A model generated the notes under the pieces. The model saw nothing but the letters and a program-made list of their open reading frames with translations. It made no database searches and was not told the origin of the DNA. 64,000 bases of DNA. Origin: CALABS01 sp050260775 (GTDB taxonomy: Bacteria > Pseudomonadota > Alphaproteobacteria > Rhodospirillales > Magnetospirillaceae). Shown here in pieces: positions 52,158-57,948 of this stretch. The stretch spans positions 62,001 to 126,000 of the forward strand of contig JBLNCP010000022.1 of NCBI GenBank assembly GCA_050260775.1. The letters are read 5' to 3'. A program made the translations under genes and the position numbers. Numbering within the stretch: the stretch's first letter is position 1; each line of letters begins with the position of its first letter.

Positions 52158-52481
52158 ATGTCTCACAAGTACCATGCCTTCGTCTGCGTCCAGAGCCGCC
52201 CGCCGGAGCATCCGCGCGGCTGCTGCACCAGCCGCGGCGGCGGGCAGGCCTTGTTCGATCGTCTGGTCGGCCAGATCAACGAGAAGCAGCTGTGGGAGGC
52301 CGGCGTCAGCGTCGCCCAGTCCAGCTGCCTGGGCTTCTGCAAGTTCGGCCCGGTGATGGTGGTCTACCCCGAGGGCGTGTGGTACCAGCCGACCAAGCCC
52401 GAGGACATGGACGAGATCGTCGAGAGCCATTTCCGCAACGGCAAGCCGGTCGACCGGCTGCGCATCTATCCGTCGAAGTAA
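52158..52481 (+). CDS. Thioredoxin-like [2Fe-2S] ferredoxin
   Basis: This 107-residue ferredoxin has a thioredoxin-like fold of the NuoE/Azotobacter FdI-type group. Cluster cysteines are Cys10 (AFVCVQ), Cys22 or Cys23 (RGCCTSRGG), Cys57 and Cys61 (SSCLGFCKFGP). The C-terminal DMDEIVESHFRNGKPVDRL is typical. It would carry electrons or sense redox state. AGGGGAG is 13 bases before the ATG. Confidence 0.9.
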   Translation: MSHKYHAFVCVQSRPPEHPRGCCTSRGGGQALFDRLVGQINEKQLWEAGVSVAQSSCLGFCKFGPVMVVYPEGVWYQPTKPEDMDEIVESHFRNGKPVDRLRIYPSK

Positions 52482-52500
52482 CGGCGGGCCGGTCCCTTCC

Positions 52501-52562
52501 TCGTCACCCCCGGGCTTGACCCGGGGGGCCATGGATTGCCGGGTCGTGCCCGGCAATGACGA
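52501..52562. repeat. 62-bp palindromic element with two internal hairpins (family B)
   Basis: Outer arms TCGTCA (52501-52506) and TGACGA (52557-52562) enclose two stems: CCCCCGGG-CTTGA-CCCGGGGG (52507-52527) and TTGCCGGG-TCGTG-CCCGGCAA (52536-52556). The folded RNA would be a three-way junction. It lies between convergent genes and may also serve as a terminator in both directions. Similar CCGGGCTTGACCCGG elements are widespread between genes in alphaproteobacteria. Confidence 0.75.
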
Positions 52563-52582
52563 GAGTGAAGGGGGCGGGTAAT

Positions 52583-52957
52583 TCAGCCCGGCCGCTCCAC
52601 CAGCATCGGCTTGATCAGGCCGAAGAACACCGCGGGCGGCCCCATTCCCTCGTACATCCAGCCCACGTGGGCGTTGCAGCCCTTGCACAGGGCGATGCGC
52701 CAGTCGAAGCCGCGGAACCACGTGAACTGGGGCGAGGCGCTGCCGACCGCGACCGCTCCCGGGGCGTCCTTGAAGCAGACAACCCGGAACACCACGCCTG
52801 CCGGGTTGAAGAACACGTGCTCGTGCTCGCCGCCCATCCGCATGGACAGCGAGGCCCGCGTCATGAAGGCGCCGCAGGCGGCGCAGTAGAAGGCGACGCC
52901 GTCCGACCGTTCGCCGACGTGGGAGTCGGTCACGATGTCGGCGGCGTCGCGCGGCAT
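52583..52957 (-). CDS. CULT-domain (cereblon-like) protein
   Basis: This 124-residue protein is essentially one CULT domain, the fold that binds thalidomide in human cereblon. The zinc site is FYCAACG (Cys25, Cys28) and ALCKGCN (Cys91, Cys94). The aromatic cage is complete: Trp80 in FTWFRG, Trp86 in DWRIAL, Trp100 and Tyr102 in GWMYEG. Other conserved blocks are GGEHEHVFFNPAG (Asn51) and FFGLIK. It closely resembles, from memory, the Magnetospirillum protein MsCI4 used as a cereblon structural model. The native ligand and role are unknown. It begins one base after the stop of the upstream parvulin gene, so they form an operon. Confidence 0.9.
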   Translation of the reverse strand: MPRDAADIVTDSHVGERSDGVAFYCAACGAFMTRASLSMRMGGEHEHVFFNPAGVVFRVVCFKDAPGAVAVGSASPQFTWFRGFDWRIALCKGCNAHVGWMYEGMGPPAVFFGLIKPMLVERPG

Positions 52958-52958
52958 G

Positions 52959-53279
52959 TCAGTCGGTCCGCTGGATCAGGTGATAGCCGAACGCGGTCTC
53001 GACCACGTCGCTGACCTGGCCGGGCTGCAGCTTGAAGGTCGCCTCCTCGAATTCCGGCACCATCTGGCCGCGGCCGAAATAGCCGAGGTCGCCGCCTTCC
53101 TGGCCGGACGGGCAATCGGAATGCTCGCGGGCGAGCTGGCCGAAATCGGCGCCAGCGATGACCTTGTCGCGCAGGGCGGCGATCTGCACCATCGCCTCGT
53201 CCTTGGAGCGGTCCGCCATGGAGCGCATGGAGCCCTTGTACATGAGCAGGATGTGCGAGGCGCGGACTTGGCCGGACAT
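52959..53279 (-). CDS. Parvulin-type peptidyl-prolyl isomerase
   Basis: This 106-residue single-domain PpiC/rotamase shows VRASHILLMYKGS, DFGQLAREHSDCPSGQEGGDLGYFGRGQMVPEFEEATFKLQPGQVSDVV and FGYHLIQRTD. It has no signal peptide and is cytoplasmic. The two His of the active site (SHILL and GYHLI) and the Cys (SDCPSG) are in place. ATG 53279 has GGAG nine bases upstream. The CULT gene follows with one intervening base. Confidence 0.92.
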   Translation of the reverse strand: MSGQVRASHILLMYKGSMRSMADRSKDEAMVQIAALRDKVIAGADFGQLAREHSDCPSGQEGGDLGYFGRGQMVPEFEEATFKLQPGQVSDVVETAFGYHLIQRTD

Positions 53280-53418
53280 GGTCGAAACTCCGTAGTCGAT
53301 AGAGGAAACGGCGACCATATCGCCCTAGGTTGGCCCTGTCAGCCCGAAACGGCGGGCTCGCGTTCGCGCATTCGGAAATGGTACAACTCTAATATCGTCA
53401 GACGAGAGGGACCGCACG

Positions 53419-53541
53419 ATGGACATTGAAACCATCGCCATCGCTTCGGGTGTTGTCTTCGGCGCCGGCCTGATCGTCGCCAAGTACGTGGTGGGCCATG
53501 TCCTGGCCACCAAGGCCCAGCGCGCCAAGCAGGACCGCTAG
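53419..53541 (+). CDS. Small membrane protein (40 aa)
   Basis: The frame encodes a 40-residue protein: acidic start (MDIET), one hydrophobic helix (residues ~6-31, IAIASGVVFGAGLIVAKYVV) and a basic tail (TKAQRAKQDR). A GAGAGGG site lies seven bases before the ATG. It is divergent from the parvulin gene and convergent with the rRNA methyltransferase gene, whose stop is four bases away. I recognise no family. Confidence 0.6.
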   Translation: MDIETIAIASGVVFGAGLIVAKYVVGHVLATKAQRAKQDR

Positions 53542-53544
53542 TTC

Positions 53545-54321
53545 TCAGCGGCGGACGCCCGCCGCCAGCAGATGCACCAGGATGGCGGCGGTGGCCGCCA
53601 CATTGAGCGACTGCACCCGGCCCGAGCCCGGAATGGTGGCGACCTCGTCGCATGCCGCCTGGGTGGCGGGCCCCAATCCTTGCTCCTCATTGCCCAGCAC
53701 GACCGCCAGCGGCTTGCCGCCACCGCGGGCCATCACCTGTTCCAGCGGCCGGTGGGCGCCGAGTGCGGTGCCGACCACGCGGTAATGGGCTCGCAGTCGC
53801 TTCAGGACCTGTGGCAGCCGCGGGCAACGATGGATCTCGACCCACTCCAGCCCGCCTTCGGCGACGCGGTAGGCCGCCTCGCTGGGCAAGGCCTGCCCGG
53901 GATGGTCCGACACCACCAGGAGGTCGAGGCCGAAGAAGGCCATGGTGCGGGCGATGGCGCCCAGATTATGGGGATTGCCGACGCCGTCCAGGATGACCAG
54001 GGGCGTGCCGGCCTGCGCCCACAGTTTGGCCTGCTCCACGTCGAACAGGTGGACCGGCTTCGGCTTGGCCACCGCCAGGATGCCGCCGTGCAGGGGGCTG
54101 CCGGCGATCTTGGTCAGTTCGTCGGTGGGAACGAGGCGGTAGGGCTTGTGGCGCGCCGCCTGCTGCCGGCAGAACTCGCCCACCAGCGGCTTCAGGCGCT
54201 CGTCGTAGAACAGCCGCTCAACGCGGGCGGGATCATGCTGGAACAGGGCCGTGACCGCGGGCAGGCCGGCGATCTTGTCGAGGTCTTCTCTGGGTTTGGT
54301 CCGCGCGGGAGGTCGTGCCAT
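53545..54321 (-). CDS. SpoU/TrmH-family RNA 2'-O-ribose methyltransferase (RlmB-like)
   Basis: This 258-residue SPOUT methyltransferase has an N-terminal substrate-binding domain (residues ~15-95) and a knotted catalytic domain with LVILDGVGNPHNLGAIARTMAFFG, AVVLGNEEQGLG and VATIPGSGRVQSLNVAATAAILVH. These are SpoU motifs 1-3. 23S rRNA Gm2251 methylation (RlmB) is the usual role, though tRNA targets are possible. It lies 13 bases after the pseudogene at 54335-54890. Confidence 0.85.
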   Translation of the reverse strand: MARPPARTKPREDLDKIAGLPAVTALFQHDPARVERLFYDERLKPLVGEFCRQQAARHKPYRLVPTDELTKIAGSPLHGGILAVAKPKPVHLFDVEQAKLWAQAGTPLVILDGVGNPHNLGAIARTMAFFGLDLLVVSDHPGQALPSEAAYRVAEGGLEWVEIHRCPRLPQVLKRLRAHYRVVGTALGAHRPLEQVMARGGGKPLAVVLGNEEQGLGPATQAACDEVATIPGSGRVQSLNVAATAAILVHLLAAGVRR

Positions 54322-54334
54322 GGGCCTGCCTGGT

Positions 54335-54890
54335 TTAGGACTGGCTTGCCAGATCGACCATCGGACCAATGTTGATGGTCGTGTTGGCGGCCGGTTCGCC
54401 CGGGGTGAGGGCGATGGGGGCGCGGAAGGCCTCGATCACCGCCACATCGTACAATTCGGTTATTCCCGAGGTGAAGGTCAGGGAAGACACCACCTCACCG
54501 GTCTCGATGTCAATGGCCAGGATGCCGCATTGCGGGGCCATGCCGGCGTCCTCCAGGCGGTCGGCCAGCGGCAGGCCGCTGAAGGTCTGGTTCTTGGGCA
54601 GCGACAGCCCGATGAATGCGATGCCCTCCCTGAACGACAGACCGCGCAGATAGCCGGAGCAGAATGCGACCGGCACGAAGCGACGTGCGGCCAGGTCGGC
54701 CCAGCCGAACTCGCCGGTTGGCCTGGATGTCCCAGGGCTGGCCATGCCCGCCCTCCGGATCGTTCCTGAACAGCATCAGGAGGCTGTGGGTGTAGGTCGA
54801 TACCGCCAGGGCGCAGTCGAGGCGGGCGAGCAAGGCGCTCATCTCCGCCAGGCCCGAGTACGAAATCTCCGGCGCGCCCCTCTCGCTCAT
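54335..54890 (-). pseudogene. Relic of a TIGR03032-like gene (internal deletion and frameshift)
   Basis: Two pieces in different frames resemble the start and end of TIGR03032-family proteins. The first frame (from ATG 54890) gives EISYSGLAEMSALLARLDCALAVSTYTHSLLMLFRND, an N-terminal signature. A second frame, ending at 54335, gives FVPVAFCSGYLRGLSFREGIAFIGLSLPKNQTFSG and ELYDVAVIEAFRAPIAL, a C-terminal signature. Roughly 200 middle residues expected of the family are missing at the junction near 54690-54780. The family assignment is from memory of its motifs. Confidence 0.65.
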
Positions 54891-55016
54891 CACGCGTCCT
54901 CGCGAGGAACCGGCGGCACGGTATCCCGCCGCCGTCGGTTGGCTCGGCACTCGCGAAGGGCGGCGGAGCAGGGTAGTCTGTCGGCCCATCGACAGCCGCC
55001 CTCCGCCAGCCGCAAT

Positions 55017-55574
55017 ATGATCGTCCTGTTCAACAAGCCCTATGACGTGCTGTCCCAGTTCTCCGACCGCGAGGGCGGGCGGCGGACGCTAAAGGACTAT
55101 GTGCCGGTTCCGGGAGTCTATCCCGCGGGACGCCTGGATCGGGATTCCGAGGGGCTCATGGTGCTGACCGACGACGGCGGCCTGGTGGCGCGCATCAGCC
55201 AGCCGCGGCACAAGCTGCCCAAGACCTACTGGGCTCAGGTCGAGGGCGTTCCCACCGAAGAGGCTCTGGCGGCCCTGCGCCGCGGCGTCACCCTCAACGA
55301 CGGCCCCACCTTGCCGGCGGGGGCGCGGCGGATGGACGAGCCTGCGACCCTGTGGCCGCGCGACCCGCCGATCCGTTGGCGTGCCAACATCCCGACGTCG
55401 TGGATCGAACTGGTGCTGCATGAGGGCCGCAACCGCCAGGTGCGGCGGATGACGGCGGCGGTGGGGTTCCCGACCTTGCGGCTGATCCGCTGGGCGGTGG
55501 GGGAGTGGACCCTGGCCGGGCTGCAACCCGGCGAGTGGCGCGAGGCGCCGCCTCCGTCACGAAGGCGGCGCTAG
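55017..55574 (+). CDS. rRNA pseudouridine synthase (RluE/RsuA family)
   Basis: This 185-residue enzyme has only the catalytic domain, without an S4 domain: IVLFNKPYDVLSQF, catalytic Asp in AGRLDRDSEGLMVLTDDG, KTYWAQVEG and HEGRNRQVRRMTAAVGFPTLRLIRWAVG. The short form with these motifs suits RluE (23S U2457), though target assignment needs comparison. No clear ribosome site precedes ATG 55017, and the region 54891-55016 has no gene. Confidence 0.87.
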   Translation: MIVLFNKPYDVLSQFSDREGGRRTLKDYVPVPGVYPAGRLDRDSEGLMVLTDDGGLVARISQPRHKLPKTYWAQVEGVPTEEALAALRRGVTLNDGPTLPAGARRMDEPATLWPRDPPIRWRANIPTSWIELVLHEGRNRQVRRMTAAVGFPTLRLIRWAVGEWTLAGLQPGEWREAPPPSRRRR

Positions 55575-55578
55575 GCGC

Positions 55579-55776
55579 TCAGCGACGGCGCGGCGCGGTC
55601 GGCGTGAGGGCCAGATGCTGCTTGATCTGGCCGGCGACGGCGCGGGTCATGGCCACGCCGGCGGCGAAGTGGGTGGTGAGGTAGGGGCTGCGGCCGTCGG
55701 AACGGGCGCCCTCCGGGGCCTCCTCGCTCAAGGCCTCATCCAATTCGCGCAGTTCGGCAGGTCCCAGCATACCCAT
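55579..55776 (-). CDS. Hypothetical protein (65 aa)
   Basis: This 65-residue soluble protein begins MGMLGPAELRELDEALSEEAPEG and ends in TPTAPRRR. ATG 55776 is preceded by AAGGA at five bases. A palindrome (55790-55805) lies just upstream. I do not recognise a family; it ends four bases from the pseudouridine synthase gene. Confidence 0.55.
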   Translation of the reverse strand: MGMLGPAELRELDEALSEEAPEGARSDGRSPYLTTHFAAGVAMTRAVAGQIKQHLALTPTAPRRR

Positions 55777-55789
55777 CGATCCTTTTCGC

Positions 55790-55805
55790 GTGCAATTGCT
55801 TGCAC
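55790..55805. promoter_or_regulatory. Inverted repeat upstream of the 65-aa gene
   Basis: GTGCAA-TTGC-TTGCAC has 6-base arms and ends 13 bases before the minus-strand ATG 55776. It lies in an unusually AT-rich stretch (55790-55990) and could be an operator or a leader hairpin. The rest of the ~215 bases up to 55991 shows no gene. Confidence 0.35.
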
Positions 55806-55991
55806 TTGGGTGAAATTTCCTTTCGCATCCCCCCCGATGCTGAGACAAATTTGTACCGGAAACGGATGCCGCATTGCAATATGGAAGATGGGCTAAAGTC
55901 GTAGGGGCTCGCTTCCAACTCCCCCATTGGGCAGAGAAGGCCTAGGCTATTTCGGTATGGAAACGGAAGTGGATGCCGCTTGTACGGGGCG

Positions 55992-56345
55992 TCAGAAGAT
56001 GTGCGGCCGCACCCCATGCTGGCGAGCCAGGTAGTGGATGACGAAGCGCATCAGGGCAAAGGTGGGTTTGAGGAACGCCAGGGATGCCTTGCCGTCGGCG
56101 GCCGCCTTGACCTCGGCCGCCACGCTGATGGCTTCCGGTATCTGACCGGGGGCGGACAGGGTGATTTCCGCCCGTTGCCCCACCCTCAACGGGGCGCGGC
56201 AGGCGGCGCGGATGCCGCCTTCCGAGATGTCGAGGAGCGTGCCCGGCCGGCCGTTGATCGAGACACCCATGATCACCCCAGGATAACGGCGATGACGGCG
56301 TCGTTCCGAGTGTTGGGCTAGCGGGGCTGACTTGGGCTGGGGCAC
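55992..56345 (-). CDS. PilZ-domain protein
   Basis: This 117-residue protein is a single PilZ domain, a c-di-GMP receptor fold. The ligand motifs are present: RRRHRRYPG (RxxxR, residues ~15-23) and DISEGGI (D/NxSxxG, ~39-45). The start is GTG 56345 (MPQPKSAPL); no ATG precedes the RxxxR motif in frame. It could read c-di-GMP levels set by the HD-GYP proteins at 29-31 kb, but no physical link is visible. Confidence 0.85.
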   Translation of the reverse strand: MPQPKSAPLAQHSERRRHRRYPGVIMGVSINGRPGTLLDISEGGIRAACRAPLRVGQRAEITLSAPGQIPEAISVAAEVKAAADGKASLAFLKPTFALMRFVIHYLARQHGVRPHIF

Positions 56346-56417
56346 GGCGATCCGGTCCGTCGAGGGTTCGACCCGGTGATACCACGCGCCCTTGACGGAA
56401 TTTCACGCCGGCGGTCA

Positions 56418-56437
56418 ACGCCCCGTAAACGGGGCGT
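56418..56437 (-). terminator. Terminator hairpin downstream of the gene at 56462
   Basis: ACGCCCCGT-AA-ACGGGGCGT has a 9-base stem and two-base loop, lying 24 bases past the stop of the exported-protein gene. A second, partial copy (TAAACGGGGCG, 56448-56458) repeats 22 bases away. No T-tract is evident. Confidence 0.5.
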
Positions 56438-56461
56438 CGCCGTCCGGTAAACGGGGCGCGG

Positions 56462-56926
56462 TCAGCCTTGCGGCCGCCCGGCCTGGCACAATTTCCAGTC
56501 GTCACCCTGCAGGGCGAACAGCATGTAGAGCTTTTCCTTGCCCGAGGAATCGATGACCGTGCGCAGGCGTGAGCCGCGGCAAGCGCCCTGGATGGCCTGG
56601 GGCGGGGTCTTGACGTGCTTGGAGTTGAGGCAGCCGAAGGTGGACTTGGGGACTTCGCCCTGCAGCGGCACGATGTCCTTGTTGTTGACCTGCAGCTTGT
56701 AGCTGTCCTGGCCGTTCTGGACCGTGCCGATCACGTCGATCTTGGCGAAGCGCGAGGCGTAATGGCCGGCGGTCATGGTTCCGTCATTGGCCAGGTTGGC
56801 GATCGGACGGAACGACACCGCCGCGCACTTGGGCGGCTCCTTGCCGCCAGCCTTGGCGGCTTCGGCAGGTTGGGCGGCGAAACCCAGGGCCACGGCGGCG
56901 GCGCACAACAGGGACGCACGAATCAT
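56462..56926 (-). CDS. Exported hypothetical protein (154 aa)
   Basis: This 154-residue protein has a clear signal peptide (MIRASLLCAAAVALGFAAQPAEA, cleavage after AEA) and a small mature domain with three Cys (KCAAV, FGCLN, GACRG plus LCQAG). It includes YKLQVNNKDIVPLQGEVPKSTFGCLNSK. GGAGG precedes ATG 56926. I do not recognise a family; a periplasmic role is inferred from the signal and cysteines. Confidence 0.7.
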   Translation of the reverse strand: MIRASLLCAAAVALGFAAQPAEAAKAGGKEPPKCAAVSFRPIANLANDGTMTAGHYASRFAKIDVIGTVQNGQDSYKLQVNNKDIVPLQGEVPKSTFGCLNSKHVKTPPQAIQGACRGSRLRTVIDSSGKEKLYMLFALQGDDWKLCQAGRPQG

Positions 56927-57063
56927 GGGGACCTCCGATTGGATCGACCCATGCATATTATCGGGTTGCGGCGCGTCGGCAAGACGGTCGGGAGGCAGGG
57001 GGATGCTCGATCGACAACGCTTTTTGGTTGCGGTACCGTTCCGGTAAAAGGAGCCCGCCGCCC

Positions 57064-57948
57064 ATGGTTGCCGCCAACAACGCCAAGCACGCCTTCTTCT
57101 ACCTTTTGGTCCTGTTCACCCTCGGCTTTGTCGCCTGCGGCGCCGGGGGCGTGCTGTTCGCGGTGATCGAACAGGCCTATCCGCTGCCCGGCGAGTTCCC
57201 GGGGGCGGTGCAGGGCGGCATGCGGTTGGGGATTTCCGGTGTGATCGTGGCGGGGCCGGTACTCTATCTGGTGCTGCGGGCGGTCAACCTCGCACTGGAA
57301 CGCGGAACGTTGGCGGCCCAAGCCGGCGTGCGCCGCTGGCTGACCTACCTGATCCTGCTGGTGGCGGCCAAGACGGCCATCGTCGACCTGGTGGTCAGCC
57401 TGAACGCGCTGCTGGGGGGCGAGCTGACCGTACGCTTCCTGTTGAAGGCCCTGACGATCCTCGGGATCGCCGCGGCGGTGCTGGCCTACTTCACCTACGA
57501 CCTGACCCGGAAGTCCTTCGTGCGCGATCGCATCGTCCGCTCGTCCGGCTTCGCCTACCTAGCCGCGGTGGTCGCGGTCCTGGGGCTGGGGTTCACCCAT
57601 GTGGCCGGACCGACCGAGGCCCGGCAGGTGCGTGAGGACGCGCAGCGGGTGCAGCATCTCAACAGCCTGACCATGGGGATCGCGCAATTCCATCGTGAAA
57701 ACAAGCGACTGCCGGCCGATCTGGATGAATTGGTGAAGAACAAGGCGGTGTTCGCCGCCGCCACCGTCGATCCGATCTCCGGCAGGCCCTATGAGTATCG
57801 CTCCCGCACCGACCGAGAATACGAGCTGTGCGCCGACTTCGCTCTGGCGATGCCGGCGCAGCAGCCCATGGCCTTCCCCGGTCCGCAATGGCAGCACGAG
57901 CGCGGGCGCACCTGCTTCGTGCGCACGGTGCCCGAGGTCAAGAACTAG
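57064..57948 (+). CDS. DUF5671-like multi-pass membrane protein
   Basis: This 294-residue protein has about five hydrophobic helices in residues ~8-190 (FFYLLVLFTLGFVACGAGGVLFAVI; GVIVAGPVLYLVL; YLILLVAAKTAIVDLVVSL; LGIAAAVLAYFTYDL; GFAYLAAVVAVLGLGF). A soluble C-terminal domain follows (RLPADLDELVKNKAVFAAATVDPISGRPYEYR). The N-terminal part matches the DUF5671 pattern. AAGGAG lies 11 bases before ATG 57064. Its stop shares bases with the uvrA stop (CTAG). Confidence 0.75.
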   Translation: MVAANNAKHAFFYLLVLFTLGFVACGAGGVLFAVIEQAYPLPGEFPGAVQGGMRLGISGVIVAGPVLYLVLRAVNLALERGTLAAQAGVRRWLTYLILLVAAKTAIVDLVVSLNALLGGELTVRFLLKALTILGIAAAVLAYFTYDLTRKSFVRDRIVRSSGFAYLAAVVAVLGLGFTHVAGPTEARQVREDAQRVQHLNSLTMGIAQFHRENKRLPADLDELVKNKAVFAAATVDPISGRPYEYRSRTDREYELCADFALAMPAQQPMAFPGPQWQHERGRTCFVRTVPEVKN

